Source: Chromatiales bacterium (ex Bugula neritina AB1)
GTDB taxonomy: Bacteria; Pseudomonadota; Gammaproteobacteria; Granulosicoccales; Granulosicoccaceae
DNA length: 64,000 nucleotides
Assembly: GCA_001730015.1 (NCBI GenBank)
Contig: MDLA01000192.1
Location: 145,462 to 209,461 of the forward strand
Direction of reading: 5' to 3'
Shown: piece by piece, positions 51,801 through 61,511 of the stretch
How positions within the stretch are numbered: the first letter of the stretch is position 1
How the letters are laid out: each line of letters opens with the position of its first letter
Program-made: the position numbers and the translations under genes
Notes under the pieces: generated by a model
Databases searched by the model: none
What the model saw: only the letters and a program-made list of their open reading frames with translations
What the model was told of the DNA's origin: nothing

Positions 51801-52838
51801 ATGACCGACGCTATACACCAACTGGATCATCTGAAACTGGCGCACTATCTTGAAACGGAGCTGCCCGGGTTTAAAGGTCCTCTGCAGGCTGATAAATTCA
51901 CCGGCGGGCAATCCAACCCCACCTACAAAATAACCGCCAGCTCCGGAGTCTATGTCCTTCGCAAGCAACCTCCCGGAGTGTTATTAAAATCAGCACACGC
52001 GGTAGACCGCGAGTTCAGGGTAATGAAAGCGCTGAGCCAAACTAATGTCCCGGTACCCGAGATGCATCACCTGTGTCTCGACACCGGAATCATCGGCTCA
52101 CTGTTCTTCATAATGGAATATAAACCGGGCCGCACCTTCTGGGACTGCGCCGTACCGGAAGTCGGAAAATCTGAACGAAGCCAGATATACGACGAGATAA
52201 ACCGCGTACTCAGTGAGTTGCATTCGGTCGATATAGACCAGGTTGGCCTTAGCGATTTCGGTCGTCCCGGAAATTATTACGCCCGCCAGCTGAAGCGCTG
52301 GACGCAACAATACCGCGCCTCCCAATTCGAGGAAGATATCGCAGAAATGGAATGGCTGATTCCCTGGCTGCAGGAAAACCTGCCGGAAGACGATGGCCGC
52401 GTCACGCTGGTACACGGTGACTATAGACTTGACAACCTTCGCTACGAGTCGCATGAACCGCGCTGTGCCGCGGTACTGGATTGGGAGCTCTCTACGCTCG
52501 GCCATCCGTTTTCTGATCTGGCGAATCATTGCATGCAGCAACGTATGCCAAGCCGGGTTGCCAATATGTCGGGCCTTGCCGAGGCTAATCTGGCTGAGCT
52601 TGGCATACCCACAGAAGAAGAATTTATAGAAAAATACTGCGAGCGAACCGGCATTGCGCAAATCGATAACTGGGCCTTTTATTTATCTTTCAGTTTGTTT
52701 CGTCTTGCCGCAATACTGCAGGGCGTTGCAAAACGCGGGCGCGATGGCAATGCCTCCAGTGCAATGGCAAAAAACATTCACAAGCACGTAGCGCCACTGG
52801 CTGTCATGTCTAAAGATATCGCCGTCAACGGCCCGTAG
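51801..52838 (+). CDS. Phosphotransferase family (APH/ACAD10-kinase-like) protein
   Basis: This 345-residue protein has the APH kinase fold: an N-lobe starting LKLAHYLETELPGFKGPL with FTGGQSNPTYKI and YVLRKQPPG (ATP Lys), the catalytic Brenner motif LVHGDYRLDNL, and the metal-binding AVLDWELSTLGHPFSDLA. Such kinases, fused to or beside ACAD10/11-type dehydrogenases, are thought to phosphorylate hydroxyacyl-CoA so that it can be eliminated and reduced. Encoded 11 bases downstream of the acyl-CoA dehydrogenase, it fits a 4-hydroxyacyl-CoA or related pathway. Not an antibiotic-resistance gene. Confidence 0.9.
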   Translation: MTDAIHQLDHLKLAHYLETELPGFKGPLQADKFTGGQSNPTYKITASSGVYVLRKQPPGVLLKSAHAVDREFRVMKALSQTNVPVPEMHHLCLDTGIIGSLFFIMEYKPGRTFWDCAVPEVGKSERSQIYDEINRVLSELHSVDIDQVGLSDFGRPGNYYARQLKRWTQQYRASQFEEDIAEMEWLIPWLQENLPEDDGRVTLVHGDYRLDNLRYESHEPRCAAVLDWELSTLGHPFSDLANHCMQQRMPSRVANMSGLAEANLAELGIPTEEEFIEKYCERTGIAQIDNWAFYLSFSLFRLAAILQGVAKRGRDGNASSAMAKNIHKHVAPLAVMSKDIAVNGP

Positions 52839-52877
52839 CCCCGGCTCTATACTCAACTGGAACACGAGAACTCTATA

Positions 52878-53858
52878 ATGAAAGCAATCGTATGTAACGA
52901 GTATGGATCGCTCGATGATCTGGTATTGCAAGACACCGACGAACCCGTACCCGCAGATCACGAACTGCTTATCAGGGTACTCGCCGCCGGAGTTAACTTT
53001 CCCGATGGCCTGCTGGTAAAAGGTCAATATCAGGCAAAACCGCAGATCCCGTTTATCCCCGGTATGGAACTGTGCGGAGAAGTAGTCTCTTCCGGTTCCG
53101 GTGTAAGCGGGTTCAAGACCGGAGACCGGTTGATATCGTCCAGTGTATCGTATGGCGCGTTTGCCGAGAGAGTTGCTCTCCCCGCAGCATCCGCTATAAA
53201 AATCCCCAAATCCATAAAACCTGCCGAAGCCAGCAATCTGCTGGTCGCACATGGCACGGCGCATCATGCGCTGAAGCAGCGCGGAAACCTTCAGGCCGGC
53301 GAAAATCTGGTGGTACTGGGTGCAGCTGGCGGCACCGGGCTTGCGGCCGTTCAAATCGGCAAGGCCATGGGTGCTAACGTTATAGCCGCAGCCTCCAGCG
53401 AAGAGAAACTGGCACTCGCCCGCGCCAATGGTGCAGATGCCACAATCAACTACAGCACTGAAGCCATCAAAGATGCTATACGTCAGCACACCGATGGCAA
53501 AGGTGCCGATCTAATCTACGATCCAGTCGGTGGAGAACTGTTTGACTCCAGCGTGCGCGCTATGGCTCGCAATGGCAGATACCTGGTTATCGGGTTTGCG
53601 TCTGGCACTATTCCCAAATTTCCGGTGAACCTGGCACTGGTTAAGGAGTTCAGTCTGGTTGGCGTTTTCTGGGGAACATTCACCCGCAAAGAACCCGCCG
53701 TTTTTGCAGAAAATATGCAAGAGCTACTCGACTGGCACCAGCAAGGCCGGGTATCAGTGGCAATAGACCGCGTATTTGACCTCAAGGACACGCCCGACGC
53801 GTTAAAGTATGTGATGAGCCGGCAGGTTAAAGGCAAAGTTGCTATTTCGGTCAGCTGA
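52878..53858 (+). CDS. Zinc-free MDR NADPH:quinone oxidoreductase-like protein
   Basis: This 326-residue medium-chain dehydrogenase/reductase has an N-terminal GroES-like domain (VLAAGVNFPDGLLVKGQYQ, IPFIPGMELCGEVV) and a Rossmann domain (LVVLGAAGGTGLAAVQIGKAMG). Its C-terminus is ALKYVMSRQVKGKVAISV. It lacks the zinc ligands of alcohol dehydrogenases and resembles QOR/NADPH-quinone reductases and 2-enoyl reductases. It is the last gene of the acyl-CoA run, 39 bases after the kinase gene, so reduction of an unsaturated acyl intermediate or a quinone is plausible. It converges with the copper operon permease. Confidence 0.9.
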   Translation: MKAIVCNEYGSLDDLVLQDTDEPVPADHELLIRVLAAGVNFPDGLLVKGQYQAKPQIPFIPGMELCGEVVSSGSGVSGFKTGDRLISSSVSYGAFAERVALPAASAIKIPKSIKPAEASNLLVAHGTAHHALKQRGNLQAGENLVVLGAAGGTGLAAVQIGKAMGANVIAAASSEEKLALARANGADATINYSTEAIKDAIRQHTDGKGADLIYDPVGGELFDSSVRAMARNGRYLVIGFASGTIPKFPVNLALVKEFSLVGVFWGTFTRKEPAVFAENMQELLDWHQQGRVSVAIDRVFDLKDTPDALKYVMSRQVKGKVAISVS

Positions 53859-53918
53859 AAATAGACCAGGCAATTACTGCAAACCCACAGCCATTTATAA
53901 ACAAGGTGAGGAGTAAGG

Positions 53919-55385
53919 CTAACCCCTCGCCAGCAAAGCGATACACCCCGAGCACCATAAAAACATTATCACCGAAAACAGACCATTCCAGTGCCATGAA
54001 AGCCGGGTGCTTGGTATACCGGTAATGCGTCCGAGAATGAGCGGCACACCACCAAACGGTGATGCCGTCAGGTTCAATGCCCAACCCCAACTTAGTGAAC
54101 AGGCTAGCAGGTTTGGATCTATACCGGCAAATGGCAGGGTGGAATATAGCCCGCCCATAACAGTTACTGTCAATATGGGTGGCATGGCAAGGTTCGACAA
54201 TAGCGGCACCAGCGCCATAACATGTACATACAACCACGGCTCTGCAACAGAAGTAATTCCTGTTTTTCCAGCAAACCACAGAGGGTCGATGAGCGCCACA
54301 ACAATCACACCAATATAGCCAGCACTAGCCAGTGTTATCGCCTCCGGCACTCCCGCCGGTACAGATTTTCCAGCTATACTGCGAAGCCTCTGAAAAATTG
54401 TACCGGAGCCTGCGACCACCTTTTTATGCTGTACCGCCAGCCACACAACCGTGACCAGCGGGCTGGCGAGCATCAGTGCAGGCACCGTCGCAGACTGATT
54501 CGCCACAATAGCTAGTATCGAGAAACCAAACAGCGCCAGACACACCAGCGCCAACCGTCGGGCCGATGCCCAGGGAAAATTACCTTGTATCTCAACTGCA
54601 GGGCGTTTCACATGGGTCAACGCAGCCTGCGCCTGATTTCCAGTGTAGCGGTCCAGCAACCAGCCAATCAGCAGTGATCCTGCAGCTGCTGTTAATCCGT
54701 AGGAGCAAACTATCAGTAAATTTGCGCCATCCACCACGCTTACGGTAATCGCCATAGAAACAGTTGCCGGCGACCACGCTACCGTCCAGGAAAACCCCCG
54801 CATCAAGGCTGAAAGCTGGCGCTGCTCACGCCAGTTGGCAAGCGTTTCATTAGCGGTTTCAACTGATCTTGCACCCCGTTGAATCAACGGGCCAAGCAGC
54901 GTCAGCGCACCGAAATTTAATACCATACCCAACAGCTGGCCACCACAGTGAATAGCCAGATAACGCCGACCGGGGCTGCGACTGGTTAGAAACTTACCCA
55001 GATTCAATACCGATCCGGACGTAACTGCGCCGTCACGCAATAAAGACAGCAGCACCATAAAGGCCGTGAGGAATGCTGCCTGTAAGCCAGCTCGCTCAAG
55101 CAGATCACAAGGGGAATCGGACAATAACAATGCGAACAACGTTGACAAAAACGCCAGAGATACCAGCACTTTTTCACGCAGCGCAAGCTTCGGCAGCGCC
55201 AGTACCAGCACAAGCGCCAGAGCTGATATCGATGCCAGACCACTGCTTTTTACTTGCAAATGCAGGTGTATCAGCTGGAAAAAACCAACACCGAGCAGAG
55301 CAACACTAATCAGTGACTGTGATCTATAGCGCCAGGAAACAGTGGTATTACTTATCAAGAACCGATATGCGCCAGTATCGGGCAC
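53919..55385 (-). CDS. Uncharacterised polytopic membrane protein in the copper operon
   Basis: This 488-residue protein has about 12-14 hydrophobic segments, a hydrophilic loop near 265-285 and no recognisable catalytic motif. Its two-half arrangement and the Gly/Pro/Asn-rich segments (AWSPATVSMAI; ALNLTASPFGGVPLI near 455) resemble ion-transporter-superfamily carriers such as CitT/ArsB types, but I cannot place it. The frame begins at ATG 55385, overlapping the cueR end by 31 bases. A TTG at 55358, overlapping the cueR stop, is an alternative start. The linkage to copA and cueR suggests a metal-related transporter. That is inference. Confidence 0.7.
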   Translation of the reverse strand: MPDTGAYRFLISNTTVSWRYRSQSLISVALLGVGFFQLIHLHLQVKSSGLASISALALVLVLALPKLALREKVLVSLAFLSTLFALLLSDSPCDLLERAGLQAAFLTAFMVLLSLLRDGAVTSGSVLNLGKFLTSRSPGRRYLAIHCGGQLLGMVLNFGALTLLGPLIQRGARSVETANETLANWREQRQLSALMRGFSWTVAWSPATVSMAITVSVVDGANLLIVCSYGLTAAAGSLLIGWLLDRYTGNQAQAALTHVKRPAVEIQGNFPWASARRLALVCLALFGFSILAIVANQSATVPALMLASPLVTVVWLAVQHKKVVAGSGTIFQRLRSIAGKSVPAGVPEAITLASAGYIGVIVVALIDPLWFAGKTGITSVAEPWLYVHVMALVPLLSNLAMPPILTVTVMGGLYSTLPFAGIDPNLLACSLSWGWALNLTASPFGGVPLILGRITGIPSTRLSWHWNGLFSVIMFLWCSGCIALLARG

Positions 55386-55744
55386 TCCGGACGATTGTCT
55401 CCGGCACAGGAATCTATGAGCACAGATAATGAATCACGCATTTGCTGCAGACTCGCGATTTTGGTATCGATACCCTGCAAATGCTGCCGCGCAATTGACT
55501 TGACCTCACTACTGGATCGCGTTTCATCTTCATAGAGCTGTAACAGATTACGGCAATCTTCAATGCTGAAACCCAGGCCACGCGCCCGACTTAGAAACAC
55601 AAGCTTGTGCACATCGGATTCGCGAAACGTTCGATAACCGTTCTCTCCGCGTAAGGGGCTTACCAGACCAATGCTCTCGTAGTAGCGAATGGTCTTATCC
55701 GTCAGACCGGATCGCACAGCCACATCACCTATATTCACTGACAA
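55355..55744 (-). CDS. cueR: CueR-like MerR-family copper regulator
   Basis: This 129-residue protein has an N-terminal winged helix (IGDVAVRSGLTDKTIRYYESIGLVSPLRGENGYRTF), a long dimerisation helix, and the metal-loop Cys pair Cys113 and Cys121 (CAGDNRPECPIL). The pair spacing matches that of CueR (Cys112/Cys120 in E. coli), which senses Cu(I), Ag(I) and Au(I). It binds promoters with a 19-base spacer, exactly as found upstream of copA. It lies 44 bases downstream of copA in the same direction, so it is probably autoregulated through the copA promoter. Confidence 0.93.
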   Translation of the reverse strand: MSVNIGDVAVRSGLTDKTIRYYESIGLVSPLRGENGYRTFRESDVHKLVFLSRARGLGFSIEDCRNLLQLYEDETRSSSEVKSIARQHLQGIDTKIASLQQMRDSLSVLIDSCAGDNRPECPILAHIGS

Positions 55745-55788
55745 TTTCCGTCCGTAAAGAGAAACCAGCCTGCTCTATCAGCCACCGC

Positions 55789-58245
55789 TTACAGCAAGGG
55801 AGCGACAGCGCGCAGGCGCAGCGCGTTAGTCACCACGAATACCGACGACAAGGCCATCGCCGCGGCCGCCAGCATAGGAGACAGTAATACAGCAAACGCG
55901 GGATAAAGAATACCCGCCGCAACGGGAATCAGTGCCACGTTATAGGCAAACGCCCAGAACAGATTCTGTCGAATATTGCGCATCGTCTGCCGCGACAGCT
56001 CAAGTGCATTTACCACCCCGCGCAGATCACCGGAGATCAGCACAACATCTGCAGATTCAATCGCGATATCTGTGCCGGTACCAATCGCAATGCCGGCATC
56101 AGCACTGGCAAGCGCAGGAGCATCGTTGATACCGTCACCAACATAAGCCAGCTGCTCGCCGTTAGCCCGCAATTCATTGAGTGCGGATACTTTTCCATCC
56201 GGCAGCACCTGTGCAACCACATGATCAATCCCCAGCTGCGAAGCGATAACAGTGGCCGACTTGCGGTTATCACCGGTAATCATGGCAACCTGAAGGCCTT
56301 GGGCGTGCAGAGCATCTATAGCTTCTCGCGTACCCTCCTTGATCGGATCAGAAACGCCTAGTGCCGCCACGGCAACACCATCAATCGCTGCATAAAACGG
56401 CGTTTGTCCGTCTGCTGCAAACGCTTCTGCACGAGCTTGCAGATCACCCAGGGCGATGCGCTCATCTGCCATAAAGCGATCCGCACCTACAATAACGCTA
56501 TACCCCTCCACCCGCGCGCGAACACCCATTCCAGCGACAGCCGTAAACTGCTCTGCCTCGGGAATTTTCATACCGCTTGCCGCCCGTACTATCGCCTGCG
56601 CTATCGGGTGCTCCGAACGGGTTTCCACAGATGCAAGCAGCGGCAACACAGTATCACGCGACCAGCTTTCGGTTAATGCAAGCGAGGTCAGCTCGGGCTT
56701 GCCCGCGGTAAGAGTACCGGTTTTATCCAGCGCCACTACAGTAGTATCACGCAAGCCCTGCAGCGCATCGCCTTTGCGAAACAGCACACCGAGCTCCGCC
56801 GCCCTGCCAGTGCCAACCATGATCGAAGTCGGCGTCGCCAGACCCATGGCACAAGGGCAGGCAATAATCAGAACCGAAACGCCAGTCACCAGTGCCAGCG
56901 ACAGAGAATTCGGCGGGCCGAAAAACAGCCAAAGCAGCACCGTGAAAAAAGCAAGCGCAATCACCAGCGGTACAAAAACAGCAGTAACGCGATCCACCAG
57001 TGTCTGGATCGGTAGTTTGGCACCCTGGGCATCTTCAACCATGCGGATAATCTGCGCCAGCAGCGTATCTTCGCCTATAGCAGTAGCACGGAAATTTATA
57101 GCGCCACTGCCGTTGATAGTACCGGCAACAACAGTATCGCCAATAGATTTTGCAACTGGCACAGGCTCACCAGTAATCATGCTTTCATCTATATAGCTAT
57201 CGCCGCCAGTTATATTGCCATCAACGGCGAAACGCTCCCCCGGCCGGACATGCAGAATATCGCCGGGTTGAATCTGGCTAATGTCGGTGGCAACTATCTC
57301 TCTGCCACGCTCAACACTTGCCGTTTTCGGCCGCAGCCCGATCAGCCGCGTAATGGCGACACCGGTACGCCCTTTTGCACGAGCCTCCAGATAGCGCCCC
57401 AACAAAATCAGCACCGTGATGACACCGGCTGCTTCAAAATAAACCACCCGCGTGCCATGGTTAAAAAGCTCGGGTAAAAACAGCACCACAACAGAGTAAC
57501 CCCAGGCCGCTGTTGTACCGAGAGCAACCAGTGAGTTCATTTCCGGGGCAGCCCGCAATAAGGCCGGCACTCCCAGCTGGAAAAAGCGACGCCCGGGCCC
57601 GAGCAGAACCAGTGTGATGAGCACAAACTGGATAAACCAACTGGTGCGATGCCCAAGGGTACGCTCGATAAATTCATGCATACCCGGTATGAAATGCGAT
57701 CCCATCTCAACCACAAATACCGGCAGAGTTAATACCGCAGCCAGTAAAAATGATTTCCAGACTGCATCGGCCTCCTGCTCCTTGCGCACCGTCTGCTGCG
57801 CACGCAGTGATTCAGAGTCCGTCACCCGTGCATCGGAAACCGGCCGATAGCCGGCTCCGGCAATCACTTTCGCGATTGCCTCAGGGCTGGTTACCTGTTG
57901 CAGATAGTCCACAGTAACCTGCTCAGTAGCAAAATTTACTGATACCCGAAGCACACCGGGAATGGCTTCCAGTTGATTCTCTATCCGCGCCACGCAAGAG
58001 GCGCATGTCATCCCTTCAACGGTAAGGTGAATCGTCTGCTGCACTGCCGGATAACCCTCCCCGTCAAGCGCACGTATTATTTCCGGCAACTGGCTGGTAT
58101 CAGCCAGCGCAAGTGCAGCAGTTTCTGTAGCCAGATTCACCGTAACACTTTCAACACCAGATACATCGGCAATCGCACGCTCGGCATGGCCTACGCAGGA
58201 AGCGCAAGACAAACCGGTAATCGATAGATTGATGCTTGTGGTCAC
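55789..58245 (-). CDS. copA: Copper-exporting P1B-1 ATPase CopA
   Basis: This 818-residue inner-membrane pump has two N-terminal heavy-metal domains (GLSCASC, Cys14/Cys17; GMTCASC, Cys81/Cys84) and eight expected membrane helices. The transmembrane CPC site is Cys463-Pro-Cys465. The phosphorylated Asp is Asp507 in DKTGTLTAGKPE, the SEHPIAQAIV His-Pro motif is present, and so is GDGINDAPAL. All P1B-1 residues are intact. It exports Cu(I) to the periplasm. It is the first gene of a copA-cueR-permease transcript, directly behind a CueR-type promoter. Confidence 0.96.
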   Translation of the reverse strand: MTTSINLSITGLSCASCVGHAERAIADVSGVESVTVNLATETAALALADTSQLPEIIRALDGEGYPAVQQTIHLTVEGMTCASCVARIENQLEAIPGVLRVSVNFATEQVTVDYLQQVTSPEAIAKVIAGAGYRPVSDARVTDSESLRAQQTVRKEQEADAVWKSFLLAAVLTLPVFVVEMGSHFIPGMHEFIERTLGHRTSWFIQFVLITLVLLGPGRRFFQLGVPALLRAAPEMNSLVALGTTAAWGYSVVVLFLPELFNHGTRVVYFEAAGVITVLILLGRYLEARAKGRTGVAITRLIGLRPKTASVERGREIVATDISQIQPGDILHVRPGERFAVDGNITGGDSYIDESMITGEPVPVAKSIGDTVVAGTINGSGAINFRATAIGEDTLLAQIIRMVEDAQGAKLPIQTLVDRVTAVFVPLVIALAFFTVLLWLFFGPPNSLSLALVTGVSVLIIACPCAMGLATPTSIMVGTGRAAELGVLFRKGDALQGLRDTTVVALDKTGTLTAGKPELTSLALTESWSRDTVLPLLASVETRSEHPIAQAIVRAASGMKIPEAEQFTAVAGMGVRARVEGYSVIVGADRFMADERIALGDLQARAEAFAADGQTPFYAAIDGVAVAALGVSDPIKEGTREAIDALHAQGLQVAMITGDNRKSATVIASQLGIDHVVAQVLPDGKVSALNELRANGEQLAYVGDGINDAPALASADAGIAIGTGTDIAIESADVVLISGDLRGVVNALELSRQTMRNIRQNLFWAFAYNVALIPVAAGILYPAFAVLLSPMLAAAAMALSSVFVVTNALRLRAVAPLL

Positions 58246-58275
58246 CCGCTACTCCAGAATGCAGATACCTGCATA

Positions 58276-58306
58276 CTTATAATGCCTCCAGTTACTGGAA
58301 GGTCAA
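58276..58306 (-). promoter_or_regulatory. CueR-type copA promoter/operator
   Basis: On the minus strand TTGACC (58306-58301) and TATAAG (58281-58276) are separated by 19 bases, the elongated spacer typical of MerR-family targets. Within the spacer and flanks the dyad CCTTCCAG/CTGGAGG is centred on the gap. This closely follows the CueR box of E. coli copA, in which CCTTCC pairs with GGAAGG. The copA start at 58245 is about 30 bases downstream of the -10 element. CueR activation by copper is a firm inference. Confidence 0.85.
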
Positions 58307-58411
58307 GAATTAAGCCGCAAATGCTTCATTCTCAAACAAGCCGGCAGACCACCGCGCATGTTGAGAAGGCGATTCAAACCACTGGCATAACCTGTGCGAC
58401 CGCCCTGCACC

Positions 58412-59911
58412 ATGCACTCTCGTTACTATTCAGCTCTCTGCGGGCTGGCTCGCGCCATTTCTATTGCCACAGTTACTGCGCTAGCTCTTACGTCATGCTC
58501 CGACAACACAACGGACGCATTAGCCAAATTCACGGTCAGTACCAGCGAGCAAATTGCAGCACGCGATTCAGATCAGAGACCCAATATTATTGTTGTGCTG
58601 ACTGATGACCAGGGCTATGCAGATCTCGGCGCTCAGGGCGTTCTGAGTGATGTCCAGACACCTCATATCGATCAGCTGGCTGAAGACGGTACACGGATGA
58701 CTTCGGGGTACGTTACCGCCCCGCAGTGCACTCCTTCGCGAGCTGGCTTAATCACCGGCAAATACCAGCAACGCTTCGGTTTGGACGACAACCGCTTTAA
58801 CCCGATGCCGCTACAGGAAACCACGCTGGCAGACCGACTGAAGAATGCTGGATACACCACCGGCATGGTCGGCAAGTGGCACCTTGAGATCGATAAAAAC
58901 TCACAGGACTATGAAATCGCAAATACCCCCATCGAGCAGCGGGTACCGTTTTTTCCTGATCAGCGGGGCTTTGACGATGTTTATTTCGGTTACGTAAAAA
59001 CCTGGTGGACTAACTTTGATATACAGGGAAACACACTACCCGCTCAACACCGTAAAAACACAAACTATCGTCTGGATATAGTAACTGACGCAAGTATTGC
59101 TTTTATAAACAGGCAAAAGCAAAAACCCTTTTTTCTCTATACTTCCTACTATGGTCCACATGTACCACTTTCAGCTACCGACCGCTATCTCTCGCGCTTC
59201 AGCAGTGTTACTGAAACCAGACGACAACACGCACTGGCAATGATAGCGGCTATAGATGACGGCGTTGGCAGAATACGCGAAACTCTCGACAGCAACGGGC
59301 TAAGCGACAACACCCTGATCTTTTTCATCAGCGACAACGGCGCCCCGCTGGGAATACACAAGCTCGATCTACCGGTCAGCGACCACAGCGGAGAGTGGGA
59401 CGGTTCTTTGAATGACCCCATGGTTGGTGAAAAAGGCATGTTATCGGAAGCGGGTATTCGAGTGCCGTTTATCGTTAGCTGGCCGGGCACACTACCAGCC
59501 GGTGTGGTATCCGATACACCGGTAACTACCCTGGATGTTGCAACCACGAGCCTCGCAGCAGCAGGGGTTGAACTTCCCGACGAACTCGACGGGGTCAATC
59601 TTATTCCTTCATTATCCGGCGACACAGTCCTGGGCGAGCGCCCCCTGTACTGGCGTTTCTGGAATCAGGCGGCTATTCGCAAAGGCTCATGGAAATTCCT
59701 AAAAGCCGGAGCAGGCACCGAATTTCTATTCAATATGGACAACACCACGCCAGAGACAAGCAATGTCTTGTCTGATTACCCCGATATCGCCGACGAACTT
59801 CGCCAGCAACTTTCAAGCTGGGCTGTAGATCTGCATCGTCCGGGCTTATCAGACAGCACTCTGAACAATAAGGAAAAAGACTGGTACGAGCACTATTTTC
59901 CTGCTAATTAA
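58412..59911 (+). CDS. S1 family sulfatase lipoprotein
   Basis: This 499-residue protein starts at ATG 58412; 58394 is an alternative adding six residues. A lipoprotein signal ends at ALTSC. The sulfatase domain opens with NIIVVLTDDQGYADLG. The formylglycine motif is CTPSR with Cys106, followed by AGLITGKYQQRFG. Further family segments are MVGKWHLE, FFLYTSYYGPHVP, FISDNGAP and GEKGMLSEAGIRVPFIVSWP. It is probably periplasmic or on the outer membrane and cleaves sulfate esters from glycans. Cys106 must be converted to formylglycine, and no maturase gene lies in the window. It diverges from copA. Confidence 0.93.
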   Translation: MHSRYYSALCGLARAISIATVTALALTSCSDNTTDALAKFTVSTSEQIAARDSDQRPNIIVVLTDDQGYADLGAQGVLSDVQTPHIDQLAEDGTRMTSGYVTAPQCTPSRAGLITGKYQQRFGLDDNRFNPMPLQETTLADRLKNAGYTTGMVGKWHLEIDKNSQDYEIANTPIEQRVPFFPDQRGFDDVYFGYVKTWWTNFDIQGNTLPAQHRKNTNYRLDIVTDASIAFINRQKQKPFFLYTSYYGPHVPLSATDRYLSRFSSVTETRRQHALAMIAAIDDGVGRIRETLDSNGLSDNTLIFFISDNGAPLGIHKLDLPVSDHSGEWDGSLNDPMVGEKGMLSEAGIRVPFIVSWPGTLPAGVVSDTPVTTLDVATTSLAAAGVELPDELDGVNLIPSLSGDTVLGERPLYWRFWNQAAIRKGSWKFLKAGAGTEFLFNMDNTTPETSNVLSDYPDIADELRQQLSSWAVDLHRPGLSDSTLNNKEKDWYEHYFPAN

Positions 59912-60037
59912 AAAAGCAGCCTTCGTACACAGAACACAAGCCAGACAAATAAACAGAAGCCCTGCAAAACAGCCCGCCCCTTGCCTGCGCAAGACATAAC
60001 AGATACCGTTACCTCACAATAAGAGGAATGTGCAGCA

Positions 60038-61465
60038 ATGATCGAGCAGGTGAAAAATCACGGTTCCTCCGACACGGTTCCGGTATTAATCATTGGCTCG
60101 GGAGCCTGCGGCCTCACGGCAGCACTGGCAGCGAGACAATCAGGCGCGGAAGTTGTTGTACTGGAACGCGATATCACCCCGCATGGCTCTACTGGCATGT
60201 CTTACGGTGCCATCTGCGCCGCCGGCACCAGACTGCAGCAGGCGGAGGGTATAGACGATAACGCAGAAGATCTAACGCAAGACATCCTCACTGCAACCCG
60301 CGAACTCACCTGTGAATCACTCGCCGCACTGATAGCTGAAAATTCAGCGCCGGTAGTCGACTGGATGACTGAAGAGCTTGGTTTCGAACTCACCGTAGAA
60401 ACCGCCTGGACAGGCCTTGGTCATCGACAGCCACGTTTGCATGCCCCCGCCGGCCGCTCCGGAGTACAGCTTATGGGCATGCTGCTGCGGGCGTGTGAAG
60501 ATGCCGGTGTAATTATACTTACACAAGCCCGCATGACCGAACTATTGGTACAGGCAGACGATACCGTTTACGGCGTACGCTTCGAGCGACCAGACGGTTC
60601 AACCGAAACTGTAAACTGCCAGACAGTGATACTGGCAACCTGTGGTTTCGGCGCGAACAGCAAATGGGTAGATCACTATATTCCCGATCTTTCCGGCGCC
60701 AGATACTTCGGCCACGAAGGCAACGATGGCGGAGGCATAGAACAGGCAATGGCACTTGGCGCAGCGGTAGACGACATGGGATCCTACCAGTCACTAGGCT
60801 CACTGGCTGACCCCGAATCCCTGGTGATACCACACACCCTGATGATCAGTGGCGGTGTACAGATTAACACCAACGGCAAGCGATTCGAAAACGAACTGGA
60901 GGATATTTCCGGTCAAGCGCTCACTATTCTTGAACAGCCCGCAGGTATCTGCTGGATTGTCTATGACCAGACTCGCCATGAAGCGGCACTGGCGAACTTT
61001 CAGGATTATAAAACTGCGTGCGAAATGAAGGCACCGAAACACGCACCCTCCTGGCTAGAACTTTCGAAACTTATGCAAGTACCTGCAGCGGCGCTGGAAG
61101 AAACCATGAATGCGGTAGCGTCGCATTGTCGCCATCAAACCACCGATGAATTTGGCCGACCCTTTAATACCGAAGCAGAACTGCAAGCGCCATACTTCGC
61201 TATTCGCGTAACGGGCGCTCTGTTTCATACCCAGGGTGGACTGCTTGTTAACAATGAGGCCCGCGTAGTGAAGACCGATGGTCGAGCCATGCCAAATTTA
61301 TTTGCCGGAGGCGGCGCTGCGCGCTCTGTGTCCGGGCCTGGAGGCTGGGGCTACCTGCCTGGCATGGGCCTATGCACCGCAGTCACGCTGGGTTATCTGG
61401 CGGGCAGAAATGCAGCAGAGCAATGCAGAAATTCAGCCGCAAACCCCATCCACCGACCTCTATAG
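60038..61465 (+). CDS. FAD-dependent oxidoreductase (fumarate reductase/KstD-like)
   Basis: This 475-residue flavoprotein has a dinucleotide-binding start, VLIIGSGACGLTAALAARQSGAEVVVLER. Its capping domain is near 140-280, and the C-terminal FAD segment is PNLFAGGGAARSVSGPGGWGYLPGMGLCTAVTLGYLAGR. It resembles the fumarate reductase / 3-ketosteroid dehydrogenase flavoprotein group. AGAGGA lies ahead of the start codon ATG at 60038. It precedes the MmgE/PrpD gene by 46 bases, so the two probably form a catabolic pair. The substrate is unknown. No signal peptide. Confidence 0.9.
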   Translation: MIEQVKNHGSSDTVPVLIIGSGACGLTAALAARQSGAEVVVLERDITPHGSTGMSYGAICAAGTRLQQAEGIDDNAEDLTQDILTATRELTCESLAALIAENSAPVVDWMTEELGFELTVETAWTGLGHRQPRLHAPAGRSGVQLMGMLLRACEDAGVIILTQARMTELLVQADDTVYGVRFERPDGSTETVNCQTVILATCGFGANSKWVDHYIPDLSGARYFGHEGNDGGGIEQAMALGAAVDDMGSYQSLGSLADPESLVIPHTLMISGGVQINTNGKRFENELEDISGQALTILEQPAGICWIVYDQTRHEAALANFQDYKTACEMKAPKHAPSWLELSKLMQVPAAALEETMNAVASHCRHQTTDEFGRPFNTEAELQAPYFAIRVTGALFHTQGGLLVNNEARVVKTDGRAMPNLFAGGGAARSVSGPGGWGYLPGMGLCTAVTLGYLAGRNAAEQCRNSAANPIHRPL

Positions 61466-61511
61466 TTGAAACAATATAACCCGTAAAAAACAAAAAAAGC
61501 AGAAACTGCCA

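Noticed and set aside
51801..52838. Aminoglycoside phosphotransferase (antibiotic resistance)
   Set aside because: The kinase fold is APH-like, but the operon context with an ACAD10/11-like dehydrogenase indicates acyl-CoA metabolism.
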